Below are positions 1 through 12,147 of a stretch of 64,000 bases of DNA, piece after piece. The notes beneath the pieces were generated by a model that saw only the letters and a program-made list of their open reading frames with translations, did not search any database and was not told the origin of the DNA. Location of the stretch: the NCBI GenBank assembly GCA_003952965.2, contig CM025855.1, forward strand, positions 18,046,417-18,110,416. The letters run 5' to 3'. Source of the stretch: Morella rubra. Lineage: Eukaryota; Streptophyta; Magnoliopsida; Fagales; Myricaceae. A program made the translations under genes and the position numbers. Position 1 is the stretch's first letter; each line of letters begins with the position of its first letter.

Positions 1-372
1 TCCTCACGATAAGCTCGGCACACCCACTACCATCATTGGTCTCTCCCTCCAAGTGAAAGGACGCCAACGCCACCTTTTGATTATCCGTTGTCCCTTGATA
101 TTAAAAAAAATTTAGCCACTCGGCTGAACCATTCAGTTGTGTCATCACCGACATAACATGGAAACTCAATTTTTGCTATCTTTGCGGAAAAAAATTTGCT
201 TCAATCCTTCACCATCTTCTTGTTGCTTGCATGAGAATCCTTCAGCCTTCTCCTAGTTACCATAAGTAGGTGACCCTGCTTACCAAACAAAACAGCGTCT
301 GAGAGCTTGTTGAGAGACTCCTCTAGACTATGCATCATGTCGGATCCTTTCTTTGTTAGTGGCCATAACCTA
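1..372 (-). pseudogene. Ty3/gypsy gag fragment, 5' end of an element running off the window
   Basis: Read on the minus strand, the sequence just after the LTR and PBS gives a gag-type stretch. An open segment of 65 codons (398-201) is followed, after a stop, by pieces such as AKIEFPCYVGDD, EWFSRVAKFF and KVALASFHLEGE. These match the capsid-like gag of plant Ty3/gypsy elements, whose usual form is KV-LASFHLEGEA-QW. Frame changes and a stop separate the pieces, so this is a relic. The rest of the element lies left of position 1. Gag would form the virus-like particle in the cytoplasm. The family call is firm; the lineage cannot be set from so short a piece. Confidence 0.7.
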
Positions 373-384
373 GCTCTAATACCA
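373..384 (-). other. Primer-binding site of the left gypsy element
   Basis: On the minus strand this reads tggtattagagc, one base off the common plant PBS tggtatcagagc, which pairs with the 3' end of initiator tRNA-Met. It lies one base inside the LTR that ends at 386, as expected for an LTR retrotransposon. Confidence 0.7.
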
Positions 385-385
385 A

Positions 386-605
386 TGATAGGTCCCAATA
401 AGAGCTTAATTACAATAGCAAAGTAGATAGAATTCTCTTTGGGTGAGAACTAACCACGAGTAATTTGGATAAAAATACGCTTGACTTTATTAATGCTTCT
501 AGCAAAATTTAAATAAACAATGACTAAATACTTTTCTTAAACTTATGACAACAGCTTCGTAAAATAAAGAGTCTGAAATCAATAGTTGGTGGGTGTAATG
601 TGACA
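386..605 (-). mobile_element. 5' LTR of the left gypsy element
   Basis: On the minus strand the segment starts TGTCACATTACACCC and ends GGGACCTATCA, giving TG...CA ends about 220 bp apart. It lies directly before a tRNA-Met-type PBS and a gag remnant. The outer end at 605 is set only by the TGTCAC start. The partner LTR and the target duplication lie outside the window. Confidence 0.6.
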
Positions 606-2858
606 AAAATAATATATTGAAATTAAAAATATCAAGACCCTATAATTAAAGAATGTAAATTACATATATTTAACCCTAACATTAATTTGCGCTATAGAGC
701 TTTAGAAATGGTCCCCAGGCGGCCTCGCGCGATGGACAAATACTCCCACACCTGGTAACCCTTTTCTTTGATGTCTATTAAATACTTTTTTGGGAAGAGG
801 GGATCCGGTCATTCTTTAATGCAAATTCTTTTCGCTGGACTTGCTTGGGCTTTCTACAAGTCAGTGAACAATATATGGTTTTGTTTGGGTGGGTGAAGGG
901 AATACCTAGAAACTCCACCTGACCTCCCCCCGCCAAAAAAAAAAAAAAAAACAAAACACATTTTTTAAACACAGTTTTTGGTTTGGCGTACCCACTTTCG
1001 GTGCCATTGGCTCCAACGGGAAATGTGCTTTTTTGGGTTTCTTCGATCTCCTAGGCGTCACCCACAGATGTCCAAAGCCATATATGATTCCTGTTTGCTT
1101 TTAGAAATTTAACTAAAGAAGATCGAACTTTAACCCCCGGCATTGTTTTCTTATGATAATTAAGTTCAAGAGAAGACCACGAGAAGGGAGGGAGAGACTA
1201 GAGAGCCAAAGTAGTCTAGCTTTATCTAATTGGTTAGGGAAGGAAAGGTGGTGGCGAAGCAGATCAAACACTTCATAGGTTAGGCGGCTATATCGATCGT
1301 AACAGCTTTTATCCCCCCCTTAACTCACACGTCATATACATAATCGTGGCACTATATATATGAAGTGCAAAGTTTTGGACATTAAGATATTCAGTATGAA
1401 ATGTCAAATATTTGATCTGTTTGTCTTGATCAGATATTAAAATATTTTTAGGGAAAACTATTTACGATATTGACTGGATGAAAAAAATACTATTTTAGGC
1501 AAAAGTAAGTAGGTCTAAGCGCGTGCATCTTGGCTTAGGCGCAAATTCCCCATCATCTCCTGGGTAGGCATATATGAACCAACCCGCGGGCCAGACCCTG
1601 GTCTTCTAATGATAACAAGTCATCAAGTGTTGATTACTTGGTTTAGACTCAACACTGACATGCGCGCTGAACCAAGCCTACGCCCCTAGGTTGGACCAAA
1701 GTTTGAAATCTTTAAAATTTTAGAATGTTGGAGTTGATGAAAAAAATAAAGAAAGATAATTTAAATTAATTTTTTATATTTATTATAGTAAAATTAGAAA
1801 ATTTGATAGAAAGAGAAATAATTTTTTCTAGTTGAAATATTAGGATCAAAGCAATGCAAAACCATATATTATCAGATTTTTTAGTAAATTTTTCTTATTT
1901 ATTTTCGTTTTCATTTATTATGAAAATCGGCGTGATCATGACCATGCATGCATCTGGAGGTGGAGGAGTCACATTAACTAGTACTGCAACATAATGTAGT
2001 AAGAATATAATAAACCCATATGAATTAATAAACATTAATTCATCAAAGTCATTAGTTCCAAGGAATTGTATCGTATATGCACAAAATTCATCGAATGTGA
2101 GAGAGATAATATAAGTCTAATTCGTACATGATATATATCCTGCATAACTTCAAAAGCTTATCACACTCCATTGTTGATTAAATTACCAGCATAGAAAATC
2201 TTACACTTTGTATCGAATAAATATGGATTGAATTATAAGTTCATCTTAATTACTTTTCCTTGTGATTATCGTCCCATATGAACTCTTTTATTATCATTCA
2301 TAAGTCTTGAATAAATAATAATCTTTTTTTTTTTCCTTTCTTTCAAATTAACCTGTGTTTATAAATCGGAATTCTACATTTATAAGGTAGCTTTGTATCA
2401 ATTTTTGTTAGATTTTCATCAATTCAAGTTCCTGAAAATCCCAATATTTTTAAAGAACGACCCCTGGAATTCGATATCTGAGAGTACACGCAGCGCTTAT
2501 TTTTCCAAAGTGAAAATATAAAGCTGGCTTGCTTTCTTATTAGTGGACTAAACCAAATAACTTTGGGGCAACCCAAAAGTCCTAACGAAAGAAATCATGC
2601 AAGGCAAGTTCATATGGATTGGACCCACAATGTACAAGTAATTTTGGAGAGACGAATGCAAGAGCTATAGCTATCGGTCTCACAACCCAACATTTAAGTT
2701 GGCTCTTGTTTGATTCCTTGAGAAATCGAGTTCAAGACTCTGCTCCTAATGCGTACAATCCGGAGGCCACCATACCATTCAGCCAACCCGCTGATAGGTA
2801 GCAATAATGTTTTTTTTTTTTTTTTGAGTGCTAGACTAGACCCATGCATTTTTTGTCC
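606..2858. other. AT-rich spacer without recognisable genes
   Basis: Both strands show only short open frames without family resemblance. There are poly-A/T runs near 937, 2322 and 2808 and scattered near-palindromic AT stretches. I see no RNA gene, promoter or clear transposon end. Some of it may be decayed transposon DNA below recognition. Confidence 0.5.
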
Positions 2859-2871
2859 ACAAAATCATAAA

Positions 2872-3110
2872 TTTTTTTTTTGAACGAAGCATATTATAAA
2901 TAAGAGCAAAGAACAACGGACCAAAGAGCGAAAACAAACAAGCGAGAAAACAAAACAAACCAACAGGAAAGCAAAAACCGCGGAAGCTTCGCACTAAAAG
3001 CAAACGCGTGGAGAAGCCCAAAGCAAGCAAAAATACTAAAGGAGCTGGGCTTGGCACCATTAAATTTCCAAAGACCACGGTTAAGAAGGAAGGAGGGAGG
3101 TACCTCCCCA
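2872..3110 (-). mobile_element. Short non-LTR retroposon (5'-truncated LINE or SINE-like) with target duplication
   Basis: A segment of about 239 bp ends, on the minus strand, in a run of A (the T run at 2872-2881). It is flanked by identical 13-bp copies of acaaaatcataaa at 2859-2871 and 3111-3123. A poly-A end plus a long perfect target duplication is the mark of target-primed reverse transcription. The last 100 bases are T/C-rich with gctctttggtccg, as in the 3' untranslated end of plant L1-type LINEs, so a 5'-truncated LINE is my first choice. Open frames across it (2836-3207 minus, 3008-3211 plus) run from the insert into the flank and are not genes. Confidence 0.75.
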
Positions 3111-3123
3111 ACAAAATCATAAA

Positions 3124-6100
3124 GTTAAACGCAAAGGTTTCCAAGCATTTTCTATCCACCCCATCTAGCCGTACGATTCCGCCTAAGTTGGAGGGTTCTG
3201 TCCTCAATTGAAAAATGTTGTTCCGATATCTACCAAAGTGCCGATCGAGTAAGATCGTGGTCCTATTGGAAATTCATAGAAAACCCTACAAAGTTAGGTG
3301 AATAAGACAAGAACAAGTGCCCAAACCATTAAGATAAGAGCTCCATTAACCATAGTGGCGGCCATTGTCCTACCTTAGACATGCTTTTTCATATTTCCAT
3401 GGAAATTTAAAGCTCCACGACGGTCGTGTCACGTGTCGAATGAGCGCACTTGTTTCCTAAATTTTGTAAAAATTTATGTTGGATGGGACAAGCTTTGATC
3501 GTGCAAAAAGATTTGGATCTGATGGGACGAGCTTGGATCGTGCAAATTGCACGCGACCCTCTTGACAAATCATAAAAAAAGTAAACCAAATTAAATTTAA
3601 AAGGGAAAGCTCTGCTCGGGTAAAAGAATGATTAAAACACTAAAAGCTGTACGTTTTAGTGGTGGCTTTCTTGTTTATATATAAGTATCGACCTAACGAA
3701 AGATAAATTAATAACAGTTGACCAATTTCTGTTAAGAGCTGCCTAATCACGAACGGCTTTCTTGAGTAAATTTTATTTGGTTAGAAATTTCCTCACACTT
3801 TCACTTCAATCCGACTCCAATAGATGATCTCTTGTCTGTTGCTATATAATAGTCTAGTAAAAGAAAAGGAATTTGTGCCTTTTAATTAAGGTCTGGAGGG
3901 ACCCAAAAATTGCCAATTATTTGTTTTCTGAATTCGGTGTGCTATAGGACGTAACTAGTCATGGTAGATCGAATATAAATGTCCAGTGCTGATCAGTACA
4001 ATGCCTAAACCTCATTTCAACGAGAACCTGACATCATATCATAAATGTGAACTAGAAAATTAAAGCTCGCTCTCATGGTTGGAGACTTACATGTAATTGG
4101 GACTTCAAGTTACCAACGTCCTCAACAAATTTATTATTATCGTACAATATCTGAGGCCAAATACAAGTTTTAATTTCAAAAATGTTCAATTTATTCATCG
4201 AAACTTTGGGATTATAAATATTATTTTGGAAATTGAACTATTAATTTATCATATTTTATATTCGAAGTATTTAAAATTCATCAATATGTGGCTTTTATTC
4301 GTATACTACAGTTTAAATGAGCAAAAAATAGACTACGTGTCACCATTCAAATTCTATTATAGGACACACGTGAAAGAATTTTGATAATTTCAAAACACAA
4401 CACAACGAAATTGACAGTTTAGACTATAAAATGATGTTACAAATGCAATTTTTATGTACAAACTTCATAGCATATATATGCAAAGCGCTAAGTCCATAAA
4501 AATTATTTTTAAATCAAAATTAAGAAGGTAGATTTTTATGATTTATAAAAATATTAAGCTGGCTGTCTATTATTAGGAGGTGAAGATATCGATGGGCCAA
4601 GATAATGGAAACGACAAAGGGAGATTATACATATACCACTATTTATCCGGACCAAAAGATGTTTTAAATTTGGTGTCCCTGTAAAACCGAAATACTCCAT
4701 TACTAGCTGGTTTATGGGTCATTACCCTAATTGTATAAACTGTACCAAATATTACATAAACTTGTTGAAGTAAATGTTCAAAGGATTTCTTAGAGGAAAA
4801 AAAAATGTTCAATGGGTTTCAAACAAGCGGCATACCCAAACCAGGAGCACATTATTCAAAGACTAAGCAAATAATATAAAGAGAAAATTTCACTTTCTGC
4901 CCTCTATTTATTAAGTCAATGCTAATTTTGTATCCAAACTACTAAGTTCGTTGCGCATTGCGCCTTCAAATTATTAAAATTCATCAATGTGCAGCTCGTA
5001 ATTAATCTTAGTGCTGAAATGCACATAAAATGGGTTGTGTGGTACAATTTTGATGTTCTGATTCTTGTAGAGTGCATACAATGATGAATCTTAGCGTACA
5101 CTATAACCAAATTGTTAGTTTGAATGAACTCAAAATTGACATCGACTAGAGAGAAAAGGTGATTTTAAAAAAAAATATATAATTATATTTACTATGTGCC
5201 ACCAAACTATCAGGCTTGTCAGTTGATCCCTTTAACTATAAAATTTTTATAATTTACATCATGATCAATTGGCGAGCACGGTAGCTTGATAAAACGAATT
5301 GCAAATGGGATAATCATTTGACGGGATAAAGTAAAATTCTTGAAAAGAAAAGAAACAAAATTTGGGGCCTGGTATCATTTTGTGTCGACTAATTTTGGGG
5401 ACAGGAAGAAGTCAATCTAGATTCACTAATATCAGAACAAGCGGATGGCGTTAAAAGGACAAGAAAGGATTAGGTAACGACAACAACGCGAAAGGATGAG
5501 CGTCATCTAGCTAGAAATGAGTCATAATTTCCAACTAAAAGAAATGCGTGGTGTCCCTTTCTCAAGGCGAAGCCAGTAAAAGCCTTCCCCCTCATCCTTC
5601 CTCAAGAAGAAGAAGAAAAAAAAAAAAAGTTGTCGACCATTCAAATTGTATCTATGTACGTTAGAATAATGTTTTTGTGAAAAAGGTTGTTAGAATATTT
5701 ATACTACAATCAAAGGGTCAAAGCCCTGTACATCCAGAACGGGTCAGTTACAGGCTCAAGTATTATTGGGTAGTCTCTAGTACTATGAATGAGGGCTGCT
5801 CAACAAGTGCGCTGCCATATTCGCACCTCTGTTGATATTCACAATCTTCCACTGTCTTATCATGTTATGTTTCTCTACTTTCTTGCTTCATCAATGTATG
5901 GATCACTCTATTCTGCGGAGCCAATTTTTAGCAGCTTCAACCACCAACAGCGAATCGCCCTAAAAAATCACATTCTGGTATCCCTTCTTGATTGCCAAGT
6001 CAATACCTAGACTCAATGCTACTGACAAGCACTATGGTAGTCAATCAAAAAAGGATGAGTTTTATACTTATACGAAATAAAAGAATAATTGAATATATAA

Positions 6101-6869
6101 GTTATAAGGGGTTAAAAATTCCTTTGGCATCATTCTCACCGACAACATAGTTGTCCCATTTCATAATGGAGTCAGAGACATTTGTAGAGAAATAGTGTTC
6201 TCAATACAGATAAAGAATAAAGAGATCAAGAACGATCAGGCGTTTATCATATTATGCAGTGGATTATGACTAATACAATTTGGTCTGGGCTTTTTTTCCG
6301 GAGAAAAAAATGAAACTTTTCTATGAATTCCTTTCGGTTTTGTTTTTCAATTCGTTTTTTGTTTTAACATACGGTATCATGGCCCATTTTGTTTGCCGAA
6401 TTGCCCAGTTTGCATTTGACAGAGGTATTCAAACTGGCTCATTTGGACTTACAAATTGAACCCTTTTCCTTCAATTGTGGTCTCTTGGGCTTTAAACGGA
6501 ACGGGCTCAAAGCTCGAAGTCACATGCACAAATGGCTGGTGAAGATACACCTGAAAAAAAAAAAATTCTCTGTACAGTTTTGTCTTGTTCTCTTAATTAA
6601 TTTCTTAGTCGTAATAAGTACTTTACATTATGATATCATAGTAGTTGTTGGAACGTGAAAGATGCTCAATAAAAGTTCAATCTATAATGCCGTGAAGGTT
6701 GGATTTGTGCATATGCTCATTGGGTGGAGCTAGCTATCCACCTTATTATCGCCACTAAAATTTGAAAAGTATTTTCATCTTTCTCTGTATAAAATAGTGA
6801 ATATATATATATATATATACATATCTATTATCAAACCATGTCCAAACTTACGTCCAATATTAAATAAGT
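3124..6869. other. AT-rich spacer with weak dispersed-repeat traces
   Basis: No gene is visible. The stretch at about 4870-5170 resembles the MITE-like repeats described at 54160-54400: both contain text such as cttcaaattattaaaattcatcaatgtg, or a diverged form, near one end. A purine run lies at 5606-5627 and an (AT)n microsatellite at 6800-6819. Short open frames here have no family resemblance. Confidence 0.45.
6800..6819. repeat. (AT)n microsatellite
   Basis: Ten uninterrupted AT units directly before the CACTA terminus. Confidence 0.9.
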
Positions 6870-7003
6870 CACTAAAAGTATGAGTGATGAAACTTTTTCG
6901 TCACGAGCTCCATCAGCAAAATAGTGTCACAAAATGTATTTCGTGACGAAATCAGAATTTTGTCACGAAAAGGTTTTAGTGACGGAAAATTTCCGTCACT
7001 AAA
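6870..7003 (-). repeat. CACTA terminal inverted repeat and subterminal palindromes
   Basis: The segment opens with CACTAAAAGTATGAG and is rich in cgtcac/gtgacg motifs. It contains a near-perfect palindrome at 6975-7003: arms tttagtgacggaaa and tttccgtcactaaa around one base. CACTA ends followed by gtgacggaaa-type hairpins are typical of plant En/Spm elements, where transposase binds the subterminal repeats. The bases just before it (agt) would be one copy of the 3-bp target duplication; the other end is not visible. Confidence 0.65.
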
Positions 7004-7004
7004 T

Positions 7005-7560
7005 CTAATGATCGATTGGTAATTTTACCAATCGGTCGATGAAAACGAAGTGATCGATCGGTTGAATCCGTGATCGATTGGTATTTGTTTGCAATGATCG
7101 AACGGATGCCAAGAACGATCAATCATCATATCTAAGATGATTGAACAATACGTATTGACAATCAATCGGCTACGTATTGGTGATTGATCAACACATTTAT
7201 TCGATTGCATGGTAAGAAACAAGCGATTGATCGTTTCAGTAACGACGATCGGACGTTTTATATAAGCGATCGATCATTTAAGTTTTACGATTGATCGTTA
7301 TGTCAAGATTGATCGGTCGTTTAATTTATCGATGGAACGTTGATTATGTAACTAATCGATTGGTGTCATCTGACGATCGATAGTTTGAGTTGGAGGATCG
7401 ATCGTCTATTTCTCCACCGATCGGTCGCTTATAGTACTGACAGATCGCTTGCACGTAGCCGATCAATCGTTTACGTTACTGATCAATCATTATTTTTGTC
7501 TTTTTAATATTGGTGATCGAACTGTGGTATTGAACAACCGATGGGCTGAACAACAACCAA
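7005..7560. repeat. Subterminal repeat block A (gatcgatcg family)
   Basis: About twenty degenerate copies of a short palindromic motif, cgatcgatcggt and variants, are spaced roughly 25-40 bp apart in both orientations. Most variants are cg-to-tg or cg-to-ca changes (gattgatcg, gatcaatcg). The block sits between the terminus and the transposase genes, where CACTA elements carry transposase-binding arrays. The same motif family recurs at 32210-33170, 35980-36300, 44070-44480 and 44820-44927. Confidence 0.75.
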
Positions 7561-7789
7561 TCGCTGAAGATGCCGATCTAATGGTGGTAACCGAATCGGT
7601 TTTTTTTAAATAATAATAATAGAAAATATTATATAACACGTACTATTATAATAACAATACAATAGTCACATTAATGAACATCAATAATAACAAATAATGA
7701 TCCGTAATTAAACTGAAAAATGACATCATAATAATACATAAACACAAAGCTATTACAACATACATGTATCTACCTTTTTGAGCCCCCAA

Positions 7790-9180
7790 ACTTGTTGAAT
7801 AGTCGTTTTGACATGTCGCTCATTTTCTTCTCCATTACAGAGGACATTTTCTTCTCTAGCTCCTTTGATATTTCTGCCCTTCAGCCCTCTTGCTCCTTTT
7901 GCATGTGCTCCTTGTGCTCCTCTCGTATGCGCTCTTGCTCCATCCGCTGCTCCTCACAGTGGTCCCGTAGCATGGCCTCCATCTCAGCTTGCTTATTTGC
8001 AAATTCTTGCAAGTCTTTTTCTCTAGCAGCACTTATCGCTTCTATCTCATCCCTTGCCTTTGCTAGCTAGTACTGTGAATCAAAAGACTGTGTAGTTAAA
8101 CAACATGAAGGCGAAGGCCTAACCGCGCATCCTAATCCCCTAACATATCCCGACTTCTTGCCCAATATCTTGGAATATACTTCAATTTCGGTGTAAGTCT
8201 TCCCTTCTAAATCCCACTGGCATTGGAAGGCATCCATCCGTTCCTGAAAAATGACAATAATTACCAAAAACATTAAAGTAAATAAACTATACATAAATTA
8301 TATAAAGTAGATTAAAATGAAAGCGACTTACATAAATTTCTCTCGCTCATTTCGAGGTCCAAACACTATCTTTGTTTGTATAATTCTTCTTATACAGCTC
8401 TGCAAGATTGATTTCACTTCTTGATTTTTCTACATGGAAATAGCATATATAAAGTTATTGACAAACAATATCAATAAAATTCATAATTTAGTACTTAACT
8501 TACCACACAAGCTTGAGTGCGCTGGAACGAGTGCGAACCAACAACGTGGTTCATTGTCAACTTTGATCTATTCTTCTTATTTTGCTCGCTTCGTTTCTGC
8601 GATATTTTAAGTAATTAGATATTAAAAGAATGTAATATTTAAGCAATGGGTTTTTGTAAATCACGTACCATAAATGCTTCACTGGTGAACAGATCGCATA
8701 ACTCCTTCCACTGTTCTTCCGTGGTATCAGGGTGGGGCTTCAACAACGCTGCCTCTTTACTCGAGAACTTCTTGAAATAGCGTTTGACGTGCCGTCATCA
8801 TAGTCTCAACCACCATCCTCACGTCCTCCTGAAGGGTGTAGTCAAGGTCGAAGTTGTCCTGCATAAGTACCAAAACATACAATATTACAATGATAAATGA
8901 AATGCTTAACCAAAAATTCTATGTTTACGAGTTTAATCATACCAACACTCAATCCATAATGTACTCCTTCACTTCTGTAGGAACATCAGCCCACTTGTTA
9001 ATGGAGATCAAAATTAGCCCTCGGACAACATTCCAATCTTCGTCGATAGGGTGGCAGCAGTGGAAGACACTCCTCCACACTCTCCCTCCGGGATATGCAC
9101 CGATAATTTTCTGGACTCGAACCCGGACTCAAGACTCTTCTCCAAACCAACCCCACTTGTCCTACCTCACTCGCGCTTAG
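7790..9180 (-). pseudogene. Transposase_24-like (Ptta/En/Spm) protein of the CACTA element
   Basis: Minus-strand exon-like pieces line up with the plant Ptta/En/Spm Transposase_24 family. They are FKKFSSKEAALLKPHPDTTE (about 8780-8670), KNRSKLTMNHVVGSHSFQ (about 8580-8520), SEINLAELYKKNYTNKD (about 8420-8340), ERMDAFQCQWDLEG then YTEIEVYSKILGKKSGYVRG (8245-8130), and a charged coiled coil at 8070-7790 rich in E, K and Q, ending NKFGGSKR. The gaps between pieces look like introns. An in-frame stop in the coiled coil (near 7880) and frame changes upstream suggest decay. In CACTA elements this kind of protein acts with tnp2 and binds subterminal repeats. Confidence 0.7.
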
Positions 9181-9735
9181 AAGTAGATGTCGCTACATAA
9201 AATGAAATTAACAAAGTTAGTCGGTTGTTTAACTTAACAAAATTAAAATATACTTGAAAGAATAATTTCTTACATGCACAACTACTAGGACAAGCTAGCG
9301 TGCCTTGACTCGTGGCTTCATTCGGTCTCGGAGAAAGAGCATTAAAGGTAGGACTCTAGATCGGACTCATACGAAGCAGAGTACGTGCGCTATGCAATTA
9401 TCCAAAAGTAACTGAAGTAAATTCTCGTCCACACTTCATTTCACCGTACAACCTGTGACATAACAAAATAAATGATAAAGATGTGGTAAAAGAGACAATA
9501 ATAGTAAAAACAATTCAGCAAACATCAGCATTACAAAGAAAATATACATGAAAGAAATTATTAATCAGAATCCAATTCTTGCACGTTATTGCTCGATGCC
9601 TCATCCTCAGTAGAGTTGCTATCACTTTCGAACGAATCTTCGTCCCCACTTTCTTTGCTATTTTTTTTCAATTTCCGCTTCATCCCCCTCCGAAACATCA
9701 CTACTATCTATATGTCTTTTCTTCCACTAATCAAT
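9181..9735 (-). other. CACTA interior, no clear exon
   Basis: Lies between the Transposase_24-like pieces and the first solo LTR. The stretch at 9590-9660 reads acidic and Ser-rich on the minus strand and could be part of the same gene, but no motif fixes it. Confidence 0.35.
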
Positions 9736-12147
9736 TGTAAAAGCCCAGACCGTGAAGACCTCAAGCATTGTCTTATAGTAATGGACACAACTATTAAACT
9801 GAGATTGCGGCCTATGGGACGATCGACAAAGCAACAAAATACTAAGCAAAACACACGAAGGACCTTTTATTAATACCGAGGTATTACAAAAGAGGATCCA
9901 TTTTCTATAATGTACATACCAAAAAGAAAACTGTAGCGGAAAAACTAAGAAAACATAAAACCTCTACTCTTTTTCCATCAGAATCACTTAAGTTTGTCGG
10001 ACATGCTAACATAGTCATTCGAGTTTGGGGTAATCCACCTATGACCCGGGTCTTCCATCAAAACATCTAAATCATTAGTGACATAGACACGAAATGATAA
10101 CACCAGAATGGTCCATCCATGTCGTATGGCCTTTGTAAACTCACTTAAACATATTTTAGATATTTGCTAAAAGAATTTAACAAACAACGGTGAGTCCAAA
10201 TGACTCAGTAAAGCCAACGGTTAGTACAACAGAATAGCAGATAGGATAAAAGATATTGAAGAAACCTGTTCAACAATAAAATCTCAATAGAAGAAGAAAG
10301 AAATGAAAAGACTCAGTTTTCTCAAAAATGATATTTTCCATTTTCCATTTTCAATTTCGATCACCACTACTTTCACTCCCGGAGTGAATCACTTGGCCAG
10401 AGTGACGGGTTACAAGTAACCTTCCATATCTTTGCAGCAGTACTCCCATAGCCAATACGGCCTCAAACTCCCAGAGTGAGTTATCCTAACAAAGGATCTT
10501 TCCGCGTACAATGGAGAGGCCAGAATGTCACAACAAGTGAACACATCCTCTTGTGCACAGTATTGTCACGTCTTCACAGAATTACATTAAGTATGCATGT
10601 CTTATGTCAACGCCCATACATATCATTCATGATATGCAACACCTTAACCATACTTGAACATCACAATATTCCTTTCCAATGTACCAGTTAATTATGCATG
10701 TCTCATATCAACGCCCATACATCTCATTTATGATATGCAAGACCTTAACTTGTTTCCATCATCACAACATTATAAAATAGTTCTCAAAGGAAAATGTTAT
10801 GAAGGCAAAAACAACACTTCGATTTCTCAATTAAAAACTGGCTTAATCACCACGTAGAAAATACTAATTTTGACATGAAAAGTATTAAAATCAGAAGGAA
10901 AGAAATATGTTCAAGCTTTGAAAAACAACTTTTGGAAGAATTTTGAAAAGAAACGGATCAAAGTTGAAAAACAACTTGAAAACGAATCGAACTTTGAAAA
11001 TGATACTTTTCCAAAAGAACAAGCTTGTTCTTTGTCAAGAACATCAAGAAAAATAGGAAGAATAAAAAAGGGCTAATTAACATCAAGTGATGCTAGAATA
11101 ACAAAGACAAGAGATTCACAATAATCATCTTGAAAACTTGAATCAAAATCAAAGATAACCAACTAAACTTTACTTCTAAGTGTGCTTGATCTTTGCTAAA
11201 CTTTTTCCTCCTCTTTCTACCACTTCACTTCACTCTTGCTCTCAAGATTTAACTCACAAAAATTCAGATTGAATGGTGTACTCTTCAAAGGTCGAAATCC
11301 ACCATTATTTATAGGAAAACACAGCTGGTTGCATTCCGACACGTATCCGGCCTAGCTAGGCTAGCTTTGGTGAGTCACTAGGCTACATTTCTCTCCTCTT
11401 GATACCTAGCAACCTACAGCAGCTGCATGGAAAGGCTATGGCCGAAATTTTCACAATAGCTTGGGTGAGTCGCTGCCTAAGTCCACCGGTGGTCGACACC
11501 TCGAGCTACCTAGGTCCTAGCCTTTTTGGTCGTGCTTTTTGTATCGATTTGTCATGCTTCTAGCTTTGATTTTTCGTGCTATCTAGCCCTCATAGGTGTC
11601 ACTCTCTAGGGCAGCCAAAATTTCCTTTTAATGGCTAAGTTTTGCTAATCTTTCGATAATTGCAAATCAACCTAATTGCTCCGAGAAATCAACCTACTTG
11701 CCTCTAAAAATAAAAAGTCTCCAAATTTGAACCATAAACTCGTGGATGAACTCCCAACAGATTAAAATAATAAAAGTCATGTGATTCAGTTTTCGAGACA
11801 AAAATGTCCTGCTTGCTTAAAAAATTAAATTGATCAATACGAGCTCCTCAACATTCTGAACAACAACCTAGTTGCACGCGAACTCCAAATCTCACTTAGT
11901 CATGTTTTAATCAAGGTTTCGAGACAAAAACGACCTACTAGCTTAAAAATTTAAATTGATCCAATGCGTACTCCTCAATCTCTTGAACAATAACTCAGTT
12001 GCATGTGAACTCCAATTCTCACTAAATCATGTCCTAACTAAGGCTTCGAACTTAGTTTCTCAAGTACTAAATGCTCTATCTTAGTCACTAAATATCCCAT
12101 AATCTCACTACCAATCAGTTGCATGTTTGAAAGCTCGGGGTATGGCA
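9736..12147 (-). mobile_element. Solo LTR, family X copy 1 (gypsy-type)
   Basis: On the minus strand it starts TGCCATACCCCGAGC and ends GGGCTTTTACA, 2412 bp, with TG...CA ends. It is flanked by a perfect 5-bp duplication tcaat (9731-9735 and 12148-12152). A TATA-like box (ttataaataat type, about 11305-11313) on the minus strand sets the orientation. No internal region, PBS or second LTR is present, so it is a solo LTR left by LTR-LTR recombination. It closely matches 33353-35828 and, in part, 44928-45531. ORFs inside it are not genes. Confidence 0.85.

Noticed and set aside
2836..3211. Opposed open frames of 123 and 67 codons
   Set aside because: They run across a retroposon and its flank; no conserved motif.
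7005..7560. CRISPR-like array
   Set aside because: Units are short, degenerate, in both orientations and irregularly spaced, in a plant transposon; not a CRISPR.
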